Shown here in pieces: positions 56,083 to 63,179 of a DNA stretch of 64,000 nucleotides. Each line of letters begins with the position of its first letter. Position 1 is the first letter of the stretch. Location: positions 124,001 through 188,000 of the forward strand of contig NZ_QPIB01000008.1 in the NCBI RefSeq assembly GCF_003671765.1, given 5' to 3'. The DNA comes from Xenophilus sp. E41. GTDB lineage: Bacteria; Pseudomonadota; Gammaproteobacteria; Burkholderiales; Burkholderiaceae_C. Made by a program: the position numbers and the translations under genes. The notes under the pieces are model-generated. The model did no database searches, had not been told where the DNA came from, and saw nothing but the letters and a program-made list of their open reading frames with translations.

Positions 56083-56253
56083 ATGTCCTTCGCCCTCTAC
56101 ATGATCGGCTTCATCATCTTTCTGGCCGGCTGCATCTGGGGCGCGTCCGTCGCGGGCGTGCCTTCGGTCTACATCGGCATCGGCGCGCTGATCCTGCTGG
56201 GGATCGGCATCTTCAGTGCGGTGGGGCGCACTCGCAGCAAGGACCCGTCCTGA
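56083..56253 (+). CDS. small two-helix membrane protein
   Basis: 56 residues with two hydrophobic helices, MSFALYMIGFIIFLAGCIWG and VYIGIGALILLGIGIF, and a short basic tail. A good ribosome site GGAGAGAGA precedes the ATG. Similar short proteins are common in the order without known function. Repeat A4 follows 17 bp after the stop. Confidence 0.75.
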   Translation: MSFALYMIGFIIFLAGCIWGASVAGVPSVYIGIGALILLGIGIFSAVGRTRSKDPS

Positions 56254-56270
56254 GCCAGCCTTAATATTGG

Positions 56271-56326
56271 TCAAAAGTGGCTGCAGCGCCCGCCCCACGG
56301 GCGTGAGCAGCTATCCATCCGATAGC
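56271..56326 (-). repeat. Repeat family A, copy 4, ending the LuxR gene
   Basis: 56 bp. On the minus strand GCTATCGGATGGATAGCTGC, then CACGCCCGTGGGGCGGGCGC and TGCAGCCACTTTTGA. Its stem supplies the last four codons and the TAG stop of the LuxR-like gene. Confidence 0.85.
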
Positions 56327-57141
56327 AGATCGGGCGGCGTCCGGCCGTCGGGCAGCATCAGCGCGAACAGCTCGCTGCGAAAGTGGATGCCGAGCCGGCC
56401 GAAGGCGCGGTTTCGGTAGGTCTTGACCGTCGGCAGCGCCACGCCCAGGTCGGCAGCGATGCCCTCCTGCGTCATGCCGCGCAGCAGGCGCAGGCAGACC
56501 TCCTGCTCGCGCACCGTGAGTGCGGGACAGTGCGCCAGAAGGCGCTCGCGCAGGTTCGGGCGCTCGTCCGCGCGCACCAGCGCCACGTGCTTGCGCGCCA
56601 GGGCCATCAGCAGGCGCCCGGCCGCACCGAAGTCCGCGATCTGGGCGTCGCTCAATGCATGCTGGTGCCTGTGGCGGTAGAAATTGACGGCGAAGAGCGC
56701 ACCTTCTTCGGTCGATTCGTCCTCGACCACCGACACCCGCTCGAGCACGCCGTGCGCCTCGTACACCTTGGCGCGGTGCTCGGGCGGCACCTCGCCGGCC
56801 GTGATGTGGCACACGCGCAGCGGCGGCGCGCCAGCGTCGCGCAGCGTGCGGTCGTGCCGGATCGGCCCGGACAGGTAGGCGCGCCAGCAGTCGCGGGTGG
56901 TGTCGGGCACGCCGCGGCTGCCGCTCACGAAGATCGCCGGACGCGGGCCGGTGCGGTAGACGGAGAACGAACCCACCGGCAGCGCCTGCGCCATCGCGTC
57001 GAGCAGGCAGGCGCCGAAGCCCGGCTCGCCCAGGGCAGGCACCACCTGCGGCATGCACCGCGCCAGCAGCGCCTCGGCGCCTTCGGTCGAGGGTTCGGGG
57101 GTCCAGGTGCGCATGGGAGTCGGTGCGGGTAAGCCCGTCAT
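56311..57141 (-). CDS. LuxR-family transcriptional regulator
   Basis: 276 residues. The N-terminal 190 residues are an uncharacterised sensor region, and the C-terminal helix-turn-helix has LTVREQEVCLRLLRGMTQEG then IAADLGVALPTVKTYRNRAF. The stop codon TAG lies inside repeat A4, so the last residues (LSDG) are repeat-encoded. Start ATG at 57141, with 57114 as alternative. It is divergent from the DUF3237 gene with only 47 bp between them, so it likely controls DUF3237 and the Bug gene. Confidence 0.9.
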   Translation of the reverse strand: MTGLPAPTPMRTWTPEPSTEGAEALLARCMPQVVPALGEPGFGACLLDAMAQALPVGSFSVYRTGPRPAIFVSGSRGVPDTTRDCWRAYLSGPIRHDRTLRDAGAPPLRVCHITAGEVPPEHRAKVYEAHGVLERVSVVEDESTEEGALFAVNFYRHRHQHALSDAQIADFGAAGRLLMALARKHVALVRADERPNLRERLLAHCPALTVREQEVCLRLLRGMTQEGIAADLGVALPTVKTYRNRAFGRLGIHFRSELFALMLPDGRTPPDLLSDG

Positions 57142-57188
57142 CTTCGCGGATGACAGCCTCGCCCAGCCACCGGACTTACGCTAGCGCG

Positions 57189-57677
57189 ATGCCTCTCTCC
57201 CCCGCCGACACCAACCCGCTCGCCCCCCCTGCCCTCGGCTGGTTCGCCGACGTGGCCGTCGACGTGGGCGAGCCGCTGGTCCTGGGCCAGGGCGCCGGCG
57301 GCCTGCGCCGCGTGGTCCCCATCGTCGGCGGCAGCGCCCACGGCGAGGGCTGGCGCGCCCGCGTGCTGCCCGGCGGCGCCGACTTCCAGCGCATCACCAG
57401 CGACACCGCCTCCGAGCTCGACGCCCGCTACGGCCTCGAGACCGACGCCGGCGACCTCGTCTACGTGCAGAACCGCGCCGTGCGCACCGCGCCGGCCGAG
57501 GTCATGGCGAAGCTGCTGCGCGGCGAGCCGGTGGACCCGTCGCAGATCTATTTCCGCTGCAGCCCGAGCTTCGAAACGACATCGCCGGCCCTGCGCTGGA
57601 TCACCGAGCGCCTGTTCGTCGGCGTGGGGGTCCGCCATCCGGCACAGGTGGTCATGCGCTTCTTCACCGTGCTGTAG
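57189..57677 (+). CDS. DUF3237 family protein
   Basis: 162-residue UPF0311/DUF3237 protein: LGWFADVAVDVGEPLVLGQG, VGGSAHGEGWRARVLPGGAD, LDARYGLETDAGDLVYVQNR and SQIYFRCSPSFETTSPALRW are typical. The fold is a small beta barrel; function unknown, though often near aromatic or other catabolic genes. It is 36 bp before the Bug gene and divergent from LuxR. Confidence 0.9.
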   Translation: MPLSPADTNPLAPPALGWFADVAVDVGEPLVLGQGAGGLRRVVPIVGGSAHGEGWRARVLPGGADFQRITSDTASELDARYGLETDAGDLVYVQNRAVRTAPAEVMAKLLRGEPVDPSQIYFRCSPSFETTSPALRWITERLFVGVGVRHPAQVVMRFFTVL

Positions 57678-57713
57678 CACTCGCCTTTTTTTCCGACCCA
57701 AGAGGAGACAACC

Positions 57714-58730
57714 ATGACGAACGCCCCCACGACGGGCGCGCGCCGCCGCGCGCTCACGCTCATTGCCAGCGCCACCCTGGGCCTGACCGCCGCGCTGGCC
57801 GCATCGCAGGCGACCGCCCAGGCCGCGCCCTTCCCCAACCGGCCGGTGCGCATCATCGTCGGCTTCCCGGCCGGCACGGGCCCGGACATCGTCGCCCGCC
57901 TGCTGGCGCAGAAGCTGTCCGAAGGCTGGGGCAACCTGGGCGTGATCGTCGACAACAAGCCCGGTGCCGGCGGCCTCATCGCGGCCAACGAGACCGTGCG
58001 CGCCCAGCCCGACGGCTACACACTGATGCTCGGCGAAACCGGCCAGCTCGCGATCGCCCCCAGCAGCTACAGCAAGCTGCCCTACGACCCGAAGAAGGAC
58101 TTCGTGCCCGTGAGCCAGGTCGTGACCAGCAACTTCATGCTGGTGGTCAACCCGGCCAAGGTGCCGGCGAAGAACGTCAAGGAATTCGTCGACTGGACCA
58201 GGCAGCAGAAGGGCCTGTTCATGGGCACCTTCGGCGCCGGCACGCCCGGCCACTTCGGTGCCTACCTGTTCGGCGACGCCATCGGCATCAAGCCCGAGCC
58301 GGTGCACTACAAGAACACCGGCGACGCCCTGGCCGGCCTGATGAGCGGCGACGTGTCCGGCGCCTTCGCCAGCGTCGGCCTGGCCACGCCGAACGTGAAA
58401 GCGGGCAAGCTGGTCGCGCTCGCCTCCAGCGGCGAGGCGCGCAGCGCCGGCCTGCCCGAGGTGCCCACCTTCCGCGAACAGGGCTACCCGCAGCTGGTCT
58501 TCAACTCCTGGTTCGGCATCGTCGCGCCCGCGAAGACGCCGCCGGAGATCGTCGCCCGGCTCGAGGCCGACATCCGCAAGGCCATGCAATCGGCCGACGG
58601 CAAGTCGAAGATGGAAGACGCCGGCTTCGGCGTGACCGGCACCACCGCGCAGGAGTTCGCGCGCATCATCGACAGCGACACCGTGACCTGGGGCAAGGCG
58701 GTCAAGGCGACGGGCTTCAAGGCGGATTGA
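57714..58730 (+). CDS. Bug-family tripartite tricarboxylate receptor
   Basis: 338-residue periplasmic receptor. A long signal peptide, ending near ATAQA, precedes the family start FPNRPVRIIVGFPAGTGPDI, with the ligand loop GAGGLIAANETV and PVHYKNTGDALAGLMSGD. It is probably co-transcribed with the DUF3237 gene. The adjacent convergent six-gene operon may degrade its ligand, possibly a carboxylate, which is inference. No permease genes are nearby. Confidence 0.93.
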   Translation: MTNAPTTGARRRALTLIASATLGLTAALAASQATAQAAPFPNRPVRIIVGFPAGTGPDIVARLLAQKLSEGWGNLGVIVDNKPGAGGLIAANETVRAQPDGYTLMLGETGQLAIAPSSYSKLPYDPKKDFVPVSQVVTSNFMLVVNPAKVPAKNVKEFVDWTRQQKGLFMGTFGAGTPGHFGAYLFGDAIGIKPEPVHYKNTGDALAGLMSGDVSGAFASVGLATPNVKAGKLVALASSGEARSAGLPEVPTFREQGYPQLVFNSWFGIVAPAKTPPEIVARLEADIRKAMQSADGKSKMEDAGFGVTGTTAQEFARIIDSDTVTWGKAVKATGFKAD

Positions 58731-58738
58731 GAACCGGG

Positions 58739-59227
58739 CTAGGCCGTGGCAGGGCTCAAACGCATCACCACGGCCCGCAGCGCCAGCTCGTAGCTGTCCA
58801 CCCCGAAGCCGCTGATTTGCCCGGTCACGATGTCCGCGAACACGGAGTGGTGCCTGAAGGCCTCGCGCGCGTGGATGTTGGACATGTGCAGCTCGACCAC
58901 GGGGCAGATGAGGATCGCCAGCGCGTCGCGGATGCCGTAGCTGTAATGCGTCCAGGCGCCGGCGTTGATGAGCACCGCGTCCTGCCTGTCCTCGAAGGCC
59001 TGGTGGATGCGTTCGCACATCTGCGCTTCGCTGTTGGTCTGGTACGAATCGACGTCGACGCCGAGTTCGTGCGCGAGCCCTTGCAGCCGCGCGTCGATGT
59101 CCGCCAGCGTGACGGTGCCGTATTGCGCCGGGTCGCGCTTGCCGAACATGTTGTGGTTGATGCCATGCAGCATCAGCACCCGCTTTCGTTCGGGCGCCAC
59201 CCCAGCGGAAGCCGCGGGCGCGCTCAT
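58739..59227 (-). CDS. type II 3-dehydroquinate dehydratase-like protein
   Basis: 162 residues of the AroQ fold. The usual GPNLNLLGxREP reads HGINHNMFGKRDPAQYG, retaining Arg31 and Tyr36, and SEAQMCERIHQAF, NAGAWTHYSYGIRDAL and ELHMSNIHAREAFRHHS follow. It would dehydrate 3-dehydroquinate or a related ring acid. The altered P-loop and the catabolic operon suggest a pathway-specific paralogue, not the housekeeping AroQ. The ATG overlaps the AroE-like stop by four bases; it is the last gene of the operon. Confidence 0.85.
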   Translation of the reverse strand: MSAPAASAGVAPERKRVLMLHGINHNMFGKRDPAQYGTVTLADIDARLQGLAHELGVDVDSYQTNSEAQMCERIHQAFEDRQDAVLINAGAWTHYSYGIRDALAILICPVVELHMSNIHAREAFRHHSVFADIVTGQISGFGVDSYELALRAVVMRLSPATA

Positions 59228-60060
59228 TGCAAGGGCACCGTCAGCTGCTCGATCACGCCGCGCGTCGGCGGACGCACGCCGCGCCACCACTCGAAAGCCT
59301 CGGCCGCCTGCTCGACCAGCATGCCCACGCCGTCCGCCAGCTGGCGCACGCCGGCGTCGCGGGCCAGCCGCAGGAAGGGCGTCAGGCCCTTGCCGTAGGC
59401 CAGTTCGTAGGCGAGGCCCTCCGCATCGAAGACGGTTGCGGGCACGGGCGGCAAGGCGCCCGTGAGGCTGGCCGAGGTGGCGTTCACCACCAGGTCGAAG
59501 GCGCCTTCCCCCGCCAGGCCGGGGTAGCTGCAGGCGCGCACGACGCTGCCCTTGCCGTTCACCTGCTCGGCCAGAGCCTGCGCCTTCGCCACGCTGCGGT
59601 TGGCGATGACCAGCTCCTTCGGGCCCGCTTCCACGAAAGGCAGCAGCGCGCCGCGCGCCGCACCGCCGGCGCCCAGCAGCAGGACGCGGCGGCCGACCAG
59701 CGGCCGGCTCAGGTTCACGGCGATGTCGCGCAGCAGGCCGATGCCGTCGAAGTTCTCGGCCAGGATGCGGCCGTCCACGAACTTCAGCGCGTTCACGGCG
59801 CCCGCCATGCGGGCCCGGTCGCTCGATTCGTCGGCCATGGCGAAGGCCTGCAGCTTGAACGGCGCGGTGACATTCAGGCCCTTGCCGCCTTCGGCGATGA
59901 AGGAGCGGACCGCCTCGGCAAACGCGCCTTCGGGCTCACGCGGACCCTCGATGGCGATGTAGCGCAGGTCCTGTTCGGTCTGCTGCGCGAACTGGCCGTG
60001 GATCAGGGGCGACTTGGTGTGGCCGATCGGGTTCCCGATCACGGCGTAGCGGTCAGTCAT
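59224..60060 (-). CDS. shikimate/quinate dehydrogenase-like protein (AroE family)
   Basis: 278 residues. The N-terminal substrate domain has GHTKSPLIHGQFAQQ, the catalytic Lys69 in GLNVTAPFKLQAF and Asp105 in AENFDGIGLL, where standard AroE has NTDGxG. The nucleotide loop LLGAGGAARGALLP follows. The Thr-to-Phe change next to the catalytic Asp fits a YdiB- or quinate-type paralogue. It reduces or oxidises a shikimate-like acid with NAD(P). Located between the CaiB and AroQ-like genes. Confidence 0.87.
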   Translation of the reverse strand: MTDRYAVIGNPIGHTKSPLIHGQFAQQTEQDLRYIAIEGPREPEGAFAEAVRSFIAEGGKGLNVTAPFKLQAFAMADESSDRARMAGAVNALKFVDGRILAENFDGIGLLRDIAVNLSRPLVGRRVLLLGAGGAARGALLPFVEAGPKELVIANRSVAKAQALAEQVNGKGSVVRACSYPGLAGEGAFDLVVNATSASLTGALPPVPATVFDAEGLAYELAYGKGLTPFLRLARDAGVRQLADGVGMLVEQAAEAFEWWRGVRPPTRGVIEQLTVPLQ

Positions 60061-60069
60061 TGGAATTCC

Positions 60070-61284
60070 TCAGCGGGAAAAGAGCACGCCATCGGTCTGC
60101 ATGGCATCGATCTCGGCGGGCGAGAAGCCGAGGGTGTGTGCCACCTCGGCGTTGTGTTCGCCCAGGTCGGGCGCCACCTGATGGATGGTGGTGTCGCAGT
60201 CGGAGAAGCGGAACGGCAGGTTGGGCAGGCGCAGCGTGCCCAGGCGCGGGTGCTGCTGCTCCACCACCATGCCGCGGGCCCGGATCTGCGGATCGGCCAT
60301 CACCTCGTCGATGCGCTGCACCTTGGCGCTGGGCACGTCGATGCCGTCCAGCAGCCGGAGCACCTCGGCCACGGGGCGCGCCGCCACCCAGGGCTTGACG
60401 ACGGCCAGGATGGCCTCGCGATTCGCGTTGCGCCCCCCGCTGTCGTGGAAGCGCGCGTCGCTGCCGAAGCCCGCCGGGCCGCCCTGCTGTTCGACCAGCG
60501 CCGCGAAGCGCTTCCACGCATCGTCCACCTGCGCGGCGATCACCAGGTCGCCTTCGGCCGCGCGGAACACGCCGTAGAGCGTGGAGGTCGGCATGTCGTG
60601 CCCCGTCTGCGCGGGCAGCACGCCGCCGAGGGTGTAGCACTGCACCGCGTACTCGTGCATCGACACCAGCGTGTCGTACAGCGCCATGTCGATGTGCTGG
60701 CCCTTGCCGCTCTTCGCCCGGCCCAGCAGCGCGGCATTGATGGCGGCCACGGCATGGATGCCGGTGTACATGTCGCCCAGCGAGATGCGCAGCAGCGGCG
60801 GCGCCTCGCCCGGCGTGCCCACCATCTGCATGATGCCGCTCTTGGCCTCGGCGATGAGGCCGAAGCCGGCGCGGTGCGCATCGGGGCCCGTGTGGCCGTA
60901 GGCCGAGATGGAGCAGTACACGAGTCCAGGGTTGCGTGCCGACAGCTCGGCATAGCCCAGACCGAGCCGGTCCAGCGCACCGGGGCGGTAGTTCTCGATG
61001 AACACGTCGGCCGAGTCGCACAGGCGCTGCATGAAGTCCTTGCCGCGCGGGTCCTTCATGTTCACGCTCACGCCCTGCTTGCCCATGTTCAGCTGCAGGA
61101 AGTAGCCGCTCTGCTGGTCGTCGAGCACGGTGGCGTGCTGCCGGCCCGCGTCGCCGCTGCCCGGCCGTTCGACCTTGATCACCTCGGCGCCCAGCGCCGC
61201 CAAGCAGCGGCCCACATAGGGGCCGGCCAGGAAGTGGCTGTAGTCGACGACGCGAATGCCTTCGAGGGGACGGGCCTGCATCAT
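60070..61284 (-). CDS. CaiB/BaiF family CoA transferase
   Basis: 404-residue class III CoA transferase. The N-terminal LEGIRVVDYSHFLAGPYVGR and ALGAEVIKVERPGSGDAGR, with the catalytic Asp in SLGDMYTGIHAVAAI, are present, and FIENYRPGALDRLGLGYAEL is family-typical. It transfers CoA between carboxylates. The ATG at 61284 overlaps the MaoC stop by four bases. The presumed substrate is the acid handled by this operon. Confidence 0.92.
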   Translation of the reverse strand: MMQARPLEGIRVVDYSHFLAGPYVGRCLAALGAEVIKVERPGSGDAGRQHATVLDDQQSGYFLQLNMGKQGVSVNMKDPRGKDFMQRLCDSADVFIENYRPGALDRLGLGYAELSARNPGLVYCSISAYGHTGPDAHRAGFGLIAEAKSGIMQMVGTPGEAPPLLRISLGDMYTGIHAVAAINAALLGRAKSGKGQHIDMALYDTLVSMHEYAVQCYTLGGVLPAQTGHDMPTSTLYGVFRAAEGDLVIAAQVDDAWKRFAALVEQQGGPAGFGSDARFHDSGGRNANREAILAVVKPWVAARPVAEVLRLLDGIDVPSAKVQRIDEVMADPQIRARGMVVEQQHPRLGTLRLPNLPFRFSDCDTTIHQVAPDLGEHNAEVAHTLGFSPAEIDAMQTDGVLFSR

Positions 61285-61739
61285 TGCGCTCCCGGCCGGC
61301 GCGGCACCATGAGACGGTGCTCGCCGCGCTGCACGACCTGGCCGTGCTGGTTGATCAGCTCCGAGGGCAGCACCACGATGCCCCAGCCGGGCTTGCTCCT
61401 GCTGGCGCGCATGCTGCCGACGCGGAACTTCACGTGGAGCACGTCGTCGACCTTGATCGGCAGCAGGAAGTCCCAGGTCCAGCCCAGCGACATGCCGGGC
61501 AGGAAGCGGTAGTCGCTCTGCGTCTTCAGTCCGTCGGCGATCGACAGGCCGAACAGGCCGTGCGCGACGATCGAGCCGAAATGGCTGGCGTTGGCATAGG
61601 CCTCGTCCACGTGCACGGGCGTGTGGTCGCCCGTGAGGTCGGCATAGGCCAGGATGCGTTCCCTGGTGACGGTGTAGCTCGGGCTGGTGCACGCGTCGCC
61701 TTCGCGGGCGTCGTCCCAATACTTTTCCGTGATGATCAT
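61281..61739 (-). CDS. MaoC-like (R)-specific enoyl-CoA hydratase
   Basis: 152-residue single hot-dog-fold hydratase. The catalytic Asp and His are in TGDHTPVHVDEAYANAS, followed by FGSIVAHGLFGLSIADGL, as in (R)-hydratases. It lies between a VOC gene and the CaiB gene; the stop overlaps the CaiB start and the gap to the VOC stop is 2 bp. It would hydrate an enoyl-CoA made by the transferase. Confidence 0.92.
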   Translation of the reverse strand: MIITEKYWDDAREGDACTSPSYTVTRERILAYADLTGDHTPVHVDEAYANASHFGSIVAHGLFGLSIADGLKTQSDYRFLPGMSLGWTWDFLLPIKVDDVLHVKFRVGSMRASRSKPGWGIVVLPSELINQHGQVVQRGEHRLMVPRRPGAQ

Positions 61740-61741
61740 GG

Positions 61742-62137
61742 TCAAGCCTCCGCGCGCGGGTCGATGGAAAGGGCCTGTGCAACGCACGAGGCCGGCTTGG
61801 CCTGGATGAACTCGATCGCGAGCCCGTCGGGCAGGCGCAGCCAGTTGCGCCCCTGCGGCATCTCGGTTACGCCGAAGGCCCGGGCCGCGGCGAGCGCCGC
61901 CTCCAGGTCCTCGCACATCACGCCCAGGTGGGCCAGCCGGCCCTCGGGCGCCTGATGGTCCGGGTCGTGGATGAACTGCAGGCCGCCCAGCGTCCAGTAC
62001 TGGCGCGGGGCCTCGACCGGCCCGTCCACTTCCCGCATGCCCATGCCGAACACCTGCTGGAAGAAGTCGATGTGCCAATGGATGTCCCTGACCCAGATGG
62101 CAACGTGCTCCAGGTAGGATTTCTTGGGATGGATCAT
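61742..62137 (-). CDS. VOC-fold (glyoxalase/bleomycin-resistance type) protein
   Basis: 131 residues. It starts MIHPKKSYLEHVAIWVRDIHW, then GLQFIHDPDH, LAHLGVMCEDLEAAL and LPDGLAIEFIQ, giving a His and Glu set of metal ligands. Members of this group include methylmalonyl-CoA epimerase-like enzymes and dioxygenases; the reaction here is not clear. The ATG overlaps the PanE-like stop by four bases. Confidence 0.85.
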   Translation of the reverse strand: MIHPKKSYLEHVAIWVRDIHWHIDFFQQVFGMGMREVDGPVEAPRQYWTLGGLQFIHDPDHQAPEGRLAHLGVMCEDLEAALAAARAFGVTEMPQGRNWLRLPDGLAIEFIQAKPASCVAQALSIDPRAEA

Positions 62138-63087
62138 GCGGAGGTCTCCTTGTGTGTCCGGTCGGCCATGGCGCGCTCGATGCCCTTGATGCAGGCCACG
62201 AGCGTGGCGTTGACCGGCGTGGGCACGCCGTGGCGCCGTCCCCAGCGCACGACCGAGCCGTTGATGAAGTCGACCTCGGTCACCGAGCCTTTCTCCAGGC
62301 TCTGCAGCATCGAGGTCTTGAAGGTGGCGGGCAGGCCCGCCGCTGCCAGCGTCCAGGCCTGCTCGGGCTCGGTCATCGACAGCCGCACGCCGGCCGCCTG
62401 CGCGGCGTCGATGGCCTCCTGCACCGCGGCCAGGGCCGTGGCCTGGAGCAGCGGCTCGTCGTAGAGCTGGCCGTAGGTGAGCCCCGTGATGCCGGTGATG
62501 GCGCCCGTGGCCACGTTCACCAGCAGCTTGTCCCACATGGTGCCCAGGATGTTGTCGCTGACGAGGGTGTGCAGGCCTGCAGCCTCGAAGGCGGCGGCGA
62601 TCGCCTCCACGCGCGTGGTGCGCCGGCCGTCCAGTTCGCCGATGTAAGTCGCCTTGCGCGCGATGCCGGACTGGATGTGGCCCGGCCCGCGCATCACGCC
62701 GCCGACGTAGGTCTTGCCGGCCAGCAGGCGTTCGCGCCCCACGATGTCGGCCAGCAGGTCTTCGTGCCCCAGGCCGTTCTGAAGCGACAGCACCATCGTG
62801 TGCGGGCCCACCAGGCTCAGCGCACCGCGCATGGCCGCGTCGGTGTGGAAGGATTTGACCAGCACGACGACCAGGTCCACCACGCCGGCGTCGGCCGCCG
62901 CCGTGGCCGCCTTCACCGCCACGTGGCGGGTGCCGGCGGCATCGTCCACGCGCAGCCCGTCGCGCCGCATGGCCTCGACGTGGGCAGCGGAGCGGTTGAG
63001 CAGCCAGGTCTCGTGGCCCGCTTCGGTCAGCGCGGCACCAATGGCACAGCCGAGTGCACCCGCACCCAGGATCGCAATCTTCACCAT
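62134..63087 (-). CDS. ketopantoate reductase-family protein (PanE/ApbA)
   Basis: 317 residues. The N-terminal ILGAGALGCAIGAALTEAG binds NADPH, and the C-terminal dehydrogenase part has ILGTMWDKLLVNVATGAITG with the catalytic Lys and Asn. PanE paralogues in catabolic operons reduce or oxidise 2-keto or 2-hydroxy acids. It is the first gene of the six-gene operon, transcribed away from the LysR gene, with only 92 bp between them. Confidence 0.9.
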   Translation of the reverse strand: MVKIAILGAGALGCAIGAALTEAGHETWLLNRSAAHVEAMRRDGLRVDDAAGTRHVAVKAATAAADAGVVDLVVVLVKSFHTDAAMRGALSLVGPHTMVLSLQNGLGHEDLLADIVGRERLLAGKTYVGGVMRGPGHIQSGIARKATYIGELDGRRTTRVEAIAAAFEAAGLHTLVSDNILGTMWDKLLVNVATGAITGITGLTYGQLYDEPLLQATALAAVQEAIDAAQAAGVRLSMTEPEQAWTLAAAGLPATFKTSMLQSLEKGSVTEVDFINGSVVRWGRRHGVPTPVNATLVACIKGIERAMADRTHKETSA

Positions 63088-63135
63088 GTCTCCTTGAGGA
63101 GCCGTGACGATAGGCATCGCGATCGGTGCCGGCAA

Positions 63136-63148
63136 TGCAATGATTGCA
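63136..63148. promoter_or_regulatory. Dyad between the catabolic operon and its LysR gene
   Basis: TGCAATGATTGCA, a 13-bp dyad (6-bp arms), with further ATTGC and TGCAAT half sites at about 63156-63171. AT-rich in a GC-rich region. A likely LysR-type binding region for the divergent pair. Confidence 0.6.
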
Positions 63149-63179
63149 ATAGCTTCATTGCCTGGTGCAATATCGGTCC

